Position numbers and translations under genes: made by a program | The notes under the pieces: generated by a model | Seen by the model: only the letters and a program-made list of their open reading frames with translations | What the model was told of the DNA's origin: nothing | Databases searched by the model: none | Shown: one piece after another, positions 40,932 through 50,255 of the stretch | Layout of the letters: every line of letters starts with the position of its first letter | Position numbering within the stretch: position 1 is the first letter of the stretch | DNA from: JADCGM01 sp943368345 | GTDB taxonomy: Bacteria > Pseudomonadota > Alphaproteobacteria > Sphingomonadales > Sphingomonadaceae | Assembly (NCBI GenBank): GCA_943368345.1 | Contig: CALRKY020000003.1 | Location: 1 to 64,000, forward strand | DNA length: 64,000 bases | Direction: 5' to 3'

Positions 40932-43151
40932 ATGGCACGCGCGGTGACAGCAAGATCGTCGAGGCTGAAACGGCTGTTGGCCGTTTTTGGTCGGCGTTTT
41001 GGTGTGCGTTTTTCGGACTGGGGTCCGGGGTCGGCAACGGCCACTGGCATCCGGCAATTGCATGTCCTGATGGCGCTTGTCGCACCGGCGCTGATGTTCG
41101 CGACAATCTGGTTCATGGCGGATCAACAGAATGTCGACACGCGGCGGGTCGAAATGGTCCGCGCCCAGAATATGCAGTCCTATCTGCTCAACCGGATACG
41201 GTTGCTAGGGGCCGACAACGCCAATTGGAACGACGCCTTTGAGGCAGCAGTCCTGTCCGTTGACCTGGAATGGATGGACGGTAATTGGGGCCCGGACGCC
41301 TATGGCACCGCCGAATATGACGACGCGTTTCTGGTCGGAGATCGCGGCGAAACCTATTACGCTTCCGTCAAGGGTGCTCGAAGCCCGCAGGCAGCGCAGG
41401 ATCTGATCGGTCCGGCGCTGAAAGAAATGATCAACCACGCCTCGCGCGCCGCGCTTCCCTCAGGCGCCGCTGGATTTGTGCGCTATGGTGGCGGTTTGGC
41501 TGTGGCGAGTGCGACCCGCGTCAAGCGCGCCGGACGACCTCCGGACCCGGAGCAGCCGGTGCGGTATCTGGTCATTCTTCGTCGGCTCGATCCTGGCGCG
41601 TTGGAAGAAATCGGCCAGGCGGCGGCATTCCGCAATCTGCGGGCTCTCCCGGTTGCTGCCTGGTCAGATACGGCGATTGCAATTCGTGACGTGCGCGGTT
41701 TCCGGGTTGGAGCGCTTGCCTGGGAAAGCGATGCGCCGGGCTATGCGACGGCCATCGGCGTCCTGCCGATTGCAGTGCTGGTCTTTGCGCTGTTGGCCTA
41801 TGCCGGATTTGTTGGGGCGAGCACGGCTCGGCGCCGTGCGGACGAGCTGTTGGTCAGTCAGCGTCAGGCGCTGCGGTTGGCGCACCGCGACATGCTGACC
41901 GATCTGCCCAACCGCCGGGCCTTTGCGGAGTCATTGGATCGCGCGCTTGGTACGGGTGGGCATGTGGCGATGCTCTATATGGACCTCGACGGCTTCAAGG
42001 AGGTGAATGACGCCTTCGGCCATGCGGTTGGCGACGCGTTGCTGGTTCAGGCCAGCCGCCGGATCGAAGCGGAAGGCGGAGAGAATGTTCAACTCGCCCG
42101 GTTCGGCGGGGACGAATTCGCCGTGATGATGACCGGCACCAATCTTCAGGAACGCGCGCGGCTGTTTGCCCAGGCGTTGGTTGACAGTTTTCAGGTCCCG
42201 ATCGAAGCCGCTGGCCGACAGGTCTATGTTGGCGCCAGCATTGGCCTTGCCATCGGATCGACTCCGACGACCGACGGTGCGGAACTGATCCGCCGTGCCG
42301 ATGTCGCGATGTACGCTGCCAAGGCCGCCGGTAAACGCCGCTGGAAACTCTATGACGATGGCATGGACCGGGGTCGAGCCGTCCGCCGTCAGATCGCTGC
42401 CGAATTGCGGCTGGCGCTCGCCAGCGGCGATCTTCTGGTCAGTTATCAGCCAGTCGTTCAGGCCAGTGATCGCCGCATTGTCGCGGCAGAGGCGCTGGCC
42501 CGCTGGTCAAGTCCGACGCTCGGCATCATCGATCCGGTGCTGTTCATTTCGGTCGCCGAAGAAAGCGGCATGATTTCCGAACTGACCCGGCAGGTGCTGC
42601 GGCAGGCCTGCCGCGCGGCGCTGGCCTGGGACATTGTCGTATCGGTCAATCTGTCCGCCGCCGAAGTCTGGGACCTGGCGTTTGCCGATGAACTGCTGCG
42701 GATTTTGGCGGAGACCGGGCTGCCCGCCAATCGGCTGGAGCTGGAGATTACTGAATCCTATCTGGTGACGGAACCGACTGCTGCGGCGGCAACGCTGTCG
42801 GTGCTGCGCTCACTCGGTGTGAAGATTGTGCTCGATGATTTCGGGATGGGTTTTGCCAGCCTCGGGCAGTTGCGCCGCCTGCCGCTCGACCGCATCAAGC
42901 TGACCAATGAATTCCTGACCGAGATCGCAACGGGTGGCAATGCCAGCGAAGTGGCGACGGCGATCGTTGCGCTGGCCCGAGCGCTCAATCTGCCGGTCAC
43001 AGCGGAGGGCGTGGAGACCGAAGCACAGGCCGACCTGCTGCAAACCGCCGGCTGCACGCATTTCCAGGGTTGGCTGTTCGGCAAACCTATGGCTGCGGCA
43101 ACCTTGACCCGTCGCCTTCGCAGCGACCGGAGCGCATCCGCAGCGGGCTAA
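40932..43151 (+). CDS. CHASE4-type sensor with GGDEF and EAL domains
   Basis: The 739-residue inner-membrane protein has two membrane helices (about residues 45-62 and 270-290) that bracket a periplasmic CHASE4-like sensor (NANWNDAF). A GGDEF domain (about 320-480) follows with the intact RFGGDEFAV motif. The EAL domain (about 495-735) has EALARW, NLS, EITES, LDDFGMGFASLGQL and TAEGVETE. Both cyclase and phosphodiesterase motifs are preserved, although the usual KIDRSF block reads IKLTNEF. It may make or degrade c-di-GMP in response to a periplasmic signal. An AGGGGCGGG sequence precedes the ATG. Confidence 0.9.
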   Translation: MARAVTARSSRLKRLLAVFGRRFGVRFSDWGPGSATATGIRQLHVLMALVAPALMFATIWFMADQQNVDTRRVEMVRAQNMQSYLLNRIRLLGADNANWNDAFEAAVLSVDLEWMDGNWGPDAYGTAEYDDAFLVGDRGETYYASVKGARSPQAAQDLIGPALKEMINHASRAALPSGAAGFVRYGGGLAVASATRVKRAGRPPDPEQPVRYLVILRRLDPGALEEIGQAAAFRNLRALPVAAWSDTAIAIRDVRGFRVGALAWESDAPGYATAIGVLPIAVLVFALLAYAGFVGASTARRRADELLVSQRQALRLAHRDMLTDLPNRRAFAESLDRALGTGGHVAMLYMDLDGFKEVNDAFGHAVGDALLVQASRRIEAEGGENVQLARFGGDEFAVMMTGTNLQERARLFAQALVDSFQVPIEAAGRQVYVGASIGLAIGSTPTTDGAELIRRADVAMYAAKAAGKRRWKLYDDGMDRGRAVRRQIAAELRLALASGDLLVSYQPVVQASDRRIVAAEALARWSSPTLGIIDPVLFISVAEESGMISELTRQVLRQACRAALAWDIVVSVNLSAAEVWDLAFADELLRILAETGLPANRLELEITESYLVTEPTAAAATLSVLRSLGVKIVLDDFGMGFASLGQLRRLPLDRIKLTNEFLTEIATGGNASEVATAIVALARALNLPVTAEGVETEAQADLLQTAGCTHFQGWLFGKPMAAATLTRRLRSDRSASAAG

Positions 43152-45478
43152 AGCGGTCTGCCGCTTTCATCAATCAACACTTCGCGGCGTCCGACATGGT
43201 CGGCGAGGCCCACGAGGCCGTCCTTTTCCATGCGTTCGATCAACCGGGCAGCGTTGTTGTAGCCAACGCGGAGTTGCCGCTGCAGGTAGGAGGTGGAGGC
43301 CTTGCGGCTTTCCGCGACGATCATCACCGCCCGCCGGTAGGTGTCCGCCTCCTCATCGCCGCCGTCCATTTCAAAGCCCAATTGATCGGCATCGACCGGC
43401 TCCTCGGTGACCGCCGACACATAGTCCGGGGTGCCCTGGTCCTTCCAGTGGTTGGCGACCGACTCGACCTCTTCATCGGTGACGAATGGGCCGTGGACCC
43501 GGGCGATCTGTTTGCCGCCTGACATATAGAGCATGTCCCCCTTGCCGAGCAGCTGTTCGGCCCCCTGTTCGCCCAAAATGGTGCGGGAATCGATTTTGGA
43601 GGTGACCTGGAAACTGATCCGTGTCGGCAGATTGGCTTTGATCACCCCGGTGATGACATCAACCGATGGTCGCTGCGTCGCCATGATCAGGTGAATGCCT
43701 GCGGCTCGGGCCTTTTGCGCCAGCCGCTGGATGAGGAACTCCACCTCCTTGCCCGCCGTCATCATCAGGTCGGCAAGCTCATCGACCACCACCACGACCA
43801 GCGGCAGCGGCTCGAACTCCAATGTTTCGGTCTCGTAAATCGGTTGCCCGGATTCGGGATCATAGCCGGTGTGAACGCGCCGGGTGAACGGCTGATTCTT
43901 GACCTTGGCCTCCCGGACCTTCTGGTTGAACCCGGCGAGTGAGCGGACATTGATGCCCGCCATCATCCGGTACCGGTCCTCCATCTGCTCGACCGCCCAT
44001 TTCAGCGCCCGGATAGCCTTTTGCGGCTCGGTAACCACGGGGGCCAGCAGGTGCGGAATGCCGTCATAGACCGACAGTTCGAGCATCTTGGGGTCGATCA
44101 TGATCAACCGGCATTGTTCGGGCGTCAGCCGGTACAGCAGCGACAGGATCATGCAGTTCAACCCGACCGATTTGCCCGATCCGGTCGTTCCTGCGATCAG
44201 CAAATGCGGCATCGGCGCCAGATCAACGATCACCGGGTCGCCCGCGATATTCTTTCCCAGCACCAGCGGGAGCGCCGCCGACTGGTCCTCAAATTCGGCG
44301 GAGGACAGCATCTCGGTCAGCACCACCATCTCCCGGCGGCTGTTGGGCAGTTCGATGCCGATGACATTCCGCCCAGGCACCACTGCGACACGGGCGGACA
44401 GCGCCGACATGGACCGGGCAATATCGTCGGCCAAACCGATCACCCGGCTGGCCTTGATCCCGGCGGCCGGTTCCAATTCGTACATGGTGACGACCGGGCC
44501 GGGCCGCACCTCGACAATCTCCCCCTTGACCCCGAAATCCTCCAGCACGCTTTCGAGCAGCCGGGCATTTTGTTCGAGGCTGGCGGCATCGATTTTTGGG
44601 CCGCTGGGTTTTGGGATGGGTTGCAGCAGCGATAGCGGCGGGAGCTTATAGGCGTCGCCGAGATCGAGCGAAGACTGCCGCTCCCGGGCACCGCGCTTTG
44701 ACGGGGCGGGGGCTGCGGCACGCCCGAGAATGCGGGCCCGGGGGGCAGCGGCCTTCTCGACCGAGTCCGGTTCGGTCACTCGAGCGGGCCGTTCGGCGCG
44801 GACTGTAGTTGGCGCGGCCTCATCTGCGTTATCGTCCTGGGGCAGGCGGCCAAACAGCGCCATCCAGTCCGACCGGTCGACACCGAGGCCCCAGATCAGC
44901 AACGACGCCGCAATCAACGCACCGACGATGGCGACCGTTCCGGCCAACACATATTCGGGCAGATCAACCGGCATCTGCGCAATGCCGCCCGCTATCGCCC
45001 CGCCACCGAATTGGCCGAGCAGACCCCCGACGTCCGGTGCAATCAGCCAGCTCGCCGCCGCCCCGACCCCCAACGCCAGCGACGCGATCAACGTCCCGAA
45101 CAGGGTCGCCGCAGCGTAGCGCGGCCACCGATCAAGCGATTGGTCCCGGATCAGCCGAACCCCCAACGCCGCCAGCAGCGGCAGCAGCAAGGCGCCGGCA
45201 AATCCCAGGCTTTGCAGAATGATGTCGGCAAACCAGGCCCCCGGCTCCCCCAACAGATTTGCCGGTTCGCGGGAGGTGACACTGTTCAGCGACGGATCGG
45301 CGGGATCATGGCTTAGCAGCGCGGCCAGCAAGGCAAGCGCCAACAGGATAACCAACCCGCCCCCGGCGATCCGTGCCGAACGCGTCAGCCAGGCGGTCCA
45401 CGCCACGGGTAAAAGCGACCGCCGCTGCCCTGCCCCTTCACGCGTCATGCTGCTCATCCCCTGCCTTGCCCCTACCAT
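43148..45478 (-). CDS. ftsK: DNA translocase FtsK
   Basis: The protein of up to 776 residues has four N-terminal membrane helices (about residues 40-195), a short Pro/Ala/Arg linker, the motor domain with Walker A IAGTTGSGKSVGLN and Walker B VVVVDELADLMM. It ends with the winged-helix gamma domain (NNAARLIERMEKDGLVG) that reads KOPS. It segregates DNA at the division septum. The linker is short relative to enterobacterial FtsK. In-frame ATGs at 45457 and 45448 are alternative starts; the latter follows GGGG with better spacing. Confidence 0.94.
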   Translation of the reverse strand: MVGARQGMSSMTREGAGQRRSLLPVAWTAWLTRSARIAGGGLVILLALALLAALLSHDPADPSLNSVTSREPANLLGEPGAWFADIILQSLGFAGALLLPLLAALGVRLIRDQSLDRWPRYAAATLFGTLIASLALGVGAAASWLIAPDVGGLLGQFGGGAIAGGIAQMPVDLPEYVLAGTVAIVGALIAASLLIWGLGVDRSDWMALFGRLPQDDNADEAAPTTVRAERPARVTEPDSVEKAAAPRARILGRAAAPAPSKRGARERQSSLDLGDAYKLPPLSLLQPIPKPSGPKIDAASLEQNARLLESVLEDFGVKGEIVEVRPGPVVTMYELEPAAGIKASRVIGLADDIARSMSALSARVAVVPGRNVIGIELPNSRREMVVLTEMLSSAEFEDQSAALPLVLGKNIAGDPVIVDLAPMPHLLIAGTTGSGKSVGLNCMILSLLYRLTPEQCRLIMIDPKMLELSVYDGIPHLLAPVVTEPQKAIRALKWAVEQMEDRYRMMAGINVRSLAGFNQKVREAKVKNQPFTRRVHTGYDPESGQPIYETETLEFEPLPLVVVVVDELADLMMTAGKEVEFLIQRLAQKARAAGIHLIMATQRPSVDVITGVIKANLPTRISFQVTSKIDSRTILGEQGAEQLLGKGDMLYMSGGKQIARVHGPFVTDEEVESVANHWKDQGTPDYVSAVTEEPVDADQLGFEMDGGDEEADTYRRAVMIVAESRKASTSYLQRQLRVGYNNAARLIERMEKDGLVGLADHVGRREVLIDESGRPL

Positions 45479-45512
45479 GCTGGCGCGAACGGCAGACGGT
45501 CAAGGTCACCCG

Positions 45513-45546
45513 AAAAAAAGCGGCCGGTGACATTGCCACCGGCCGC
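45513..45546 (-). terminator. Intrinsic terminator on the minus strand
   Basis: The minus strand has a perfect ten-pair hairpin, GCGGCCGGTG / CACCGGCCGC with a seven-base loop, followed directly by seven Ts. This is a textbook Rho-independent terminator for leftward transcription. The only coding gene to the right, ubiH, runs rightward from 45748. The terminator must therefore end a transcript that starts within 45550-45747. Confidence 0.85.
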
Positions 45547-45664
45547 CAGTGAAGACCATGTGGTCCCGAGCGAGCACAGGAGCCCGAAGGCACCTAAGCG
45601 TTGCTATTCAGGAAGCGTGCCAATCCAGACGAAGGGCGATTTCTCTGACGGCAAGGCAAAAAAC
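45513..45664 (-). ncRNA. Candidate small RNA in the ftsK-ubiH gap
   Basis: A leftward transcript of about 150 bases is delimited by the terminator at 45513-45546 and a possible promoter with TTAATC at 45694-45699 (-35) and AATTAT at about 45670-45675 (-10). No credible small protein was found in it, although an ATG (ATGGTCTTC) occurs shortly before the terminator. The sequence did not match SRP RNA, tmRNA, RNase P RNA or an obvious 6S RNA by eye. The start is an estimate. Confidence 0.45.
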
Positions 45665-45678
45665 GCCTAATAATTAAA

Positions 45679-45694
45679 CATCAAGTACTCGATG
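45679..45694. promoter_or_regulatory. Near-palindromic operator candidate
   Basis: CATCAAGTACTCGATG differs from its own reverse complement at one symmetric pair only. It is flanked by A/T-rich TTAA sequences, and falls in the spacer between the -35 and -10 proposed for the leftward small RNA. That position suits a repressor. It is also about 55 bases upstream of the ubiH start. The regulator is unknown. Confidence 0.4.
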
Positions 45695-45747
45695 ATTAAA
45701 AAACAGGCGCACTTGGGGCTAGCCGACGGGCCGTCTATAGACCCGCA

Positions 45748-46968
45748 ATGGACAGCGCGGATGTCATCATCATCGGGGGCGGCATGGTCGGCATGACGCT
45801 GGCGCTTGCGCTCGATGCGCACGGCCTCTCCAGTCATGTGATCGACACCGCCGATCTGTCATCAACGCTGCTACCGGCCTTTGACGGACGGGCATCGGCC
45901 ATTGCCAGCGCCTCGGCGCGGATGTTTGGTGCGATTGGCCTGTCGGAGGCGCTGGGCGACGGCTGCGCCATCCGGGCCATCCGGGTCACCGACGGCCTGT
46001 CGCCGCTGCACCTGCATTTCGACAGCGCCGACAGTACGGGCGGTCCGCTCGGCTATATGTTTGAAAACCGGCAGCTTCGGGCGGCGATGCTGGCAAAGGC
46101 GGCACTTGCAGCGGGTATCCATATCCACGCCCCGGCCCGGGCAAGCCGGATTGACCGGGCCGAGGCGGGCGTGACGGTAACCCTCGACACCGGCCGCACA
46201 CTAACCGCGCCGCTGATTGTTGCGGCGGATGGGCGTCGGTCCAAGTTGCGGGAAGACAGCGGCATCCGCATCGCCAATTGGCAATATGACCAGACGGCCA
46301 TAGTCACCACGATCGCCCATGCCGAGCCGCATGACTGTGTGGCGTTTGAGCTTTTTTACCCGACGGGACCTTTTGCGATCCTGCCGATACCGGATGATGC
46401 GGCTGGGCGGCACCGGTCGGCAATCGTCTGGACGGTGGAGGCGCGGGATGCGGCGGCAACACTTGTCCTGCCACCCAGGGCGTTGGCGGCGGAAATCGAA
46501 GCGCGGATGGGTGGGTTTCTCGGGACCATTGAAATGATTGCCCCGGCGGCGTCCTACCCGCTCGGGTTTCACCATGCCGAACGCTATGTCGATCAGCGGC
46601 TGGCCCTGATTGGTGATGCCGCGCACGGCATCCACCCGATAGCGGGCCAAGGCCTCAACATGGGGCTGCGGGATGTTGCCGCCCTGACCGAAGTGTTGGT
46701 CGATGCGGTCCGGATCGGCCTTGATCCCGGGTCTGCCACGATATTGGATCGTTATCAGAGCTGGCGTCGCCTGGACAACGCCATGGTCTCGGCGGCGACT
46801 GACGGTCTCAACCGCTTGTTTGCCCTGCCCGGACGTCCGGCGGCTTTGGTCCGCCGGCTGGGCCTTGCCGCTGTTGAACGCATGCCAAGGCTCAAACGCC
46901 GCTTCATGGCGGAGGCGCGCGGCGAGACCGGCGACCGGCCGAAATTGCTGCTGGGCGAACTGGTTTAG
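45748..46968 (+). CDS. UbiH/UbiF/Coq6-family FAD-dependent hydroxylase
   Basis: The 406-residue flavoprotein has the FAD-binding IIIGGGMVGMTLALAL, the VAADGRRSKLRE (D-G) motif and LIGDAAHGIHPIAGQGLNMGLRDVAAL, the hallmark of the ubiquinone hydroxylase family. It probably hydroxylates the aromatic ring during ubiquinone synthesis; which carbon (UbiH, UbiF, UbiI or UbiL type) cannot be told. It converges on msrC with a 4-base overlap. Confidence 0.88.
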   Translation: MDSADVIIIGGGMVGMTLALALDAHGLSSHVIDTADLSSTLLPAFDGRASAIASASARMFGAIGLSEALGDGCAIRAIRVTDGLSPLHLHFDSADSTGGPLGYMFENRQLRAAMLAKAALAAGIHIHAPARASRIDRAEAGVTVTLDTGRTLTAPLIVAADGRRSKLREDSGIRIANWQYDQTAIVTTIAHAEPHDCVAFELFYPTGPFAILPIPDDAAGRHRSAIVWTVEARDAAATLVLPPRALAAEIEARMGGFLGTIEMIAPAASYPLGFHHAERYVDQRLALIGDAAHGIHPIAGQGLNMGLRDVAALTEVLVDAVRIGLDPGSATILDRYQSWRRLDNAMVSAATDGLNRLFALPGRPAALVRRLGLAAVERMPRLKRRFMAEARGETGDRPKLLLGELV

Positions 46969-47453
46969 ACGACACCCGCATCGATCAGGGTCGCGACGAG
47001 TTGTTCGCAACCCACCGCATCCTCGGCATCAAATCGTGCCAGATGCGGTGAATCGAGGTCGAGTACCCCGAGAACCTGTCCGTTGCGGATCAACGGAACC
47101 ACCAGTTCCGACCGGGACGCTGCATCGCAGGGGATATGGCCGGGGAAAGCTTCAACATCGGCGATGATCTGGGTCCGGGCCTCGGCAACGGCCGTGCCGC
47201 AAACGCCGCGACCGACGGCGATGCGCACGCAGGCCGGGCGGCCCTGGAATGGCCCAACGACCAGTTCGCCGTCCCGCATCAAGTAAAATCCAGCCCAGTT
47301 CAAATCCGGCAGGCTGTGGAAAATCAGCGCTGCGGCATTGGCGAGGTTGGCAACGCTGTCGCTTTCCCCGCTGATCAGGCCGCGCAACTGGCTGTCGAGT
47401 TCGGCATAAAGCTCTGGTTTCGGCAGCTGCGTCAGATCGGTGGATTCAAACAT
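46965..47453 (-). CDS. msrC: Free methionine-R-sulfoxide reductase (GAF domain)
   Basis: The 162-residue protein is a single GAF domain of the fRMsr type, which reduces free methionine-R-sulfoxide. The three cysteines needed for catalysis and resolution are present in RPACVRIAVGRGVCGTA and HIPCDAASRSELVVP. WAGFYLMRDGELVVGPFQG and LGVLDLDSPHLARFD are further family features. The start at 47453 was chosen for family fit. It lies 19 bases after the M16 peptidase gene start region, in the same direction. Confidence 0.9.
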   Translation of the reverse strand: MFESTDLTQLPKPELYAELDSQLRGLISGESDSVANLANAAALIFHSLPDLNWAGFYLMRDGELVVGPFQGRPACVRIAVGRGVCGTAVAEARTQIIADVEAFPGHIPCDAASRSELVVPLIRNGQVLGVLDLDSPHLARFDAEDAVGCEQLVATLIDAGVV

Positions 47454-47472
47454 CAATCGGTCCTGTCGGCCC

Positions 47473-50250
47473 CTAGCGCCGGATTTCCACTGGCAGCCCA
47501 ACCGCTTTCAGTTGCGGCTCCACCTGAGCCCGGTCGCCGATGACGATCCACAGCAGCTTGGCCGGATCAAGCGAAGCCGCTGCCGCTGCGTTGAGGTCGT
47601 CCAGCGTCAGTGCCCGGTAGCGCGCCGGAAGTGCGATCTGATAGGTGTCAGGCCGCCCGAAGATGAAATTGCGCTCGATGGAGCCGAGCACCTCACCCCC
47701 GCTCTCAAAGGCTCCAGGGAGAGAGCGGACATTGTTGTTGACGGTGCGCTCCAGCTCGGTGGTGGTTGGTGGTTTGCTGGTCCGGAATTCGCGCATGTCG
47801 TTGATCATTGCGGCAATCGACGGGCCAGTTTTGTCGGTTTGGACCGGGGCAGACAGCAGGAAGGGTATCTGTTCGCGGACGATGTTCACCGAACTGCCGA
47901 CCCCGTAAGCCCAGCCCTTGTCCTCCCGCAGGTTGGCGTTCAATCGGGAGGTAAAATTGCCACCCAGAATGTCGTTGGCAACGCTCAGCGCCACCGGATC
48001 ATCGGTTCCCTTCACCGCCAGCGGGGTTCCGGCCAGGATCAATGACTGCGGCGAACCCGGCCGGTCGATCAAGATGATCCGGCTGGATGGTGCGGACACG
48101 GTCGGGAAGAGTTTCCGGCCCTTGGCGACAGCCGCTGCGCGCCAATCACCAAGGCTGGCTTCCAGCAGCGGCAGCAGTTCGGCCATCGTGACATCACCGA
48201 CGACGAACAATGCGCCGTTGTCGGGGCGCAACCATGCCTGTTGAAAAGCGACGAGGTCGTCCCGGGTCACGGCGGCCACACCGGTGGCGGTGCCGGTGCC
48301 GGTGAACGGAATTCCGTAGGGGTGGGCGGTGCCATAGAGAAGTGGCGGCAGTTCGCGGAACGCGAGGCTCTGCGGTTGGGTCTGCTCTGCGGCAATGCGG
48401 TTCAGCATCTGGGCCCGGACGCGGGTCAGTTCGCCCTCGGCAAAGGTCGGGTTGCGGACGACATCGGCAAACAGCGTGAGTGCCGCCGCCAGATTGGGCT
48501 TCAGCGCATTGAGTGTCAGCCGGGTCCGGTCAATCCCGGCGGATGCCCCGATGCTCGCCCCAATCCGTTCACCTTCCTCGACAATCTGGGTTGCGCTTCG
48601 GGTCGTGGTGCCTTCGTCGATCAGTGCCAGCACCAGGCCCTGTGTCCCGAGCTTTGCCTTCGGGTCGGCGGCATTACCAGCATCAAAGGACAGGATCATC
48701 CGAACCACCGGCACGGTTGTCCGGCGCGCCAACGTCACTTCCATGCCGTTGGCAAGCCTCGCTCGTTCAACCTTGGGAAAATCAAGCTCCGGGAAGCTGG
48801 TGACCGCAGGCGCGATCCGGGTTGGTTTCGCTGCCGGAACTTTGGCCGCAGTTGGCGGTGCAGTTGGCTCACGGGCGGCTTCGGCGCTTTGCGGTCGGGC
48901 TCCGGGGACCACGGTCAGCCGGAAATCGCCGCCGTTGATCCATAGCCGCGCCGCCTCAACAACCGCGGCTGGTGTTGCGGCGGCATAGCGGTTCATTTCG
49001 GTCCGGTAATAGGCCGGGTCACCGGTATAGAGCAGCCCTTCGGCAAGGGTCGCGGCCTTGCCGCTGAAGCCGCCGACATCCTCAAGCCCCCGAATGCGGC
49101 CCCCGACTTCGCGGGTGGCGACGCGGCTGACTTCATCGACCGTGGGTCCGTCCTTCAGAAACTGGGCAACGACGGCGTCGATCCGGGCCTCAACCAATGC
49201 CGGGTCGACGCCCGGTTTGACATCGGCGCTGATCGAAAGCTGACTGGCCAGCAGTTCCGCTTCAATCCATGCGCCTGCTCCGACGGCCAACTGCTTGTCG
49301 CGAACCAGGTCATTGTAAAGGCGGGAGGAGCCACCACTGCCGAGTATGGCCGCGGCGACGTCGAGCAAGGGGGTCGCCGGATCAAACCGGCCCGGGACCA
49401 GATAGGTCCGGATGAGCCGCGTGGTGGCGATTTTGTCCTGCATTGTCGCTCGGCGGGTTCCCGTGTGAACCGGCAAGGCCGCGGTCCGTTTCGCCGGATC
49501 GGGGCCACGCTTGATGGCGCCGAAATGCTTTTCAACCAACGGTCGGGCGGTGGCGGCATCAATATCACCGGCCAGCACCAGCACAGCATTGTTTGGCCCG
49601 TAATTGGCCTGGAACCAGGATTTCACGTCCTGGAGGCTGGCCCCGTCAAGGTCGGCCATCGATCCGATGGGATCGTGATGATAGGGGTGGCCTTTTGGAA
49701 ACAGGGCTTGGCGGATCGCCTCCCCGGTCAGCCCAAATGGCTGATTGTCGCCCTGCCGTTTCTCATTCTGAACGACACCGCGCTGATTATCGAGCGTTTG
49801 CTGGGTGACCGCCCCGAGCAGATAGCCCATCCGGTCGGATTCGAGGAACAGCGCCAGATCGAGCGCCGGGGTGGGGACTGTCTCGAAATAATTGGTCCGG
49901 TCCGATGACGTGGTGCCGTTGGAATCGGTGGCCCCGACATTCTCCAAGGGCAGGAAAAACTCACCGGGATTATTCTCCGACCCGTTGAACATCAGATGCT
50001 CAAACAAATGGGCAAAGCCGGTCTTTCCCACCGGTTCATCCTTGGACCCGATGCCATACCAGACGCTGACCGCGACAATCGGGGCCTTGCGGTCGGTGTG
50101 GACGACCACGCGCAGGCCGTTGGGCAGGGTAAATTGTTCAAACGGAATATCGACCGACCGCACCAGATCAGCGACAGGAGCCGGAGCGGGAACCGGCGCC
50201 AGCGCGGTGAGGGAGAGGGCGGCGAACGCTGCAAGCAACCGGTTACGCAT
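47473..50250 (-). CDS. Periplasmic M16 zinc metallopeptidase with two peptidase units
   Basis: The 925-residue protein begins with a signal peptide (LLAAFAALSLTALAPVPAPAP). The first M16 unit has the inverted zinc motif HLFEHLMF (His81, Glu84, His85) and the distal Glu in GVVQNEKRQ. The second half (from about residue 480) repeats the fold without HxxEH, as in pitrilysin-like proteases. It probably degrades peptides in the periplasm. It is preceded by the molybdenum hydroxylase gene with a 5-base gap. Confidence 0.9.
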   Translation of the reverse strand: MRNRLLAAFAALSLTALAPVPAPAPVADLVRSVDIPFEQFTLPNGLRVVVHTDRKAPIVAVSVWYGIGSKDEPVGKTGFAHLFEHLMFNGSENNPGEFFLPLENVGATDSNGTTSSDRTNYFETVPTPALDLALFLESDRMGYLLGAVTQQTLDNQRGVVQNEKRQGDNQPFGLTGEAIRQALFPKGHPYHHDPIGSMADLDGASLQDVKSWFQANYGPNNAVLVLAGDIDAATARPLVEKHFGAIKRGPDPAKRTAALPVHTGTRRATMQDKIATTRLIRTYLVPGRFDPATPLLDVAAAILGSGGSSRLYNDLVRDKQLAVGAGAWIEAELLASQLSISADVKPGVDPALVEARIDAVVAQFLKDGPTVDEVSRVATREVGGRIRGLEDVGGFSGKAATLAEGLLYTGDPAYYRTEMNRYAAATPAAVVEAARLWINGGDFRLTVVPGARPQSAEAAREPTAPPTAAKVPAAKPTRIAPAVTSFPELDFPKVERARLANGMEVTLARRTTVPVVRMILSFDAGNAADPKAKLGTQGLVLALIDEGTTTRSATQIVEEGERIGASIGASAGIDRTRLTLNALKPNLAAALTLFADVVRNPTFAEGELTRVRAQMLNRIAAEQTQPQSLAFRELPPLLYGTAHPYGIPFTGTGTATGVAAVTRDDLVAFQQAWLRPDNGALFVVGDVTMAELLPLLEASLGDWRAAAVAKGRKLFPTVSAPSSRIILIDRPGSPQSLILAGTPLAVKGTDDPVALSVANDILGGNFTSRLNANLREDKGWAYGVGSSVNIVREQIPFLLSAPVQTDKTGPSIAAMINDMREFRTSKPPTTTELERTVNNNVRSLPGAFESGGEVLGSIERNFIFGRPDTYQIALPARYRALTLDDLNAAAAASLDPAKLLWIVIGDRAQVEPQLKAVGLPVEIRR

Positions 50251-50255
50251 CTGAC

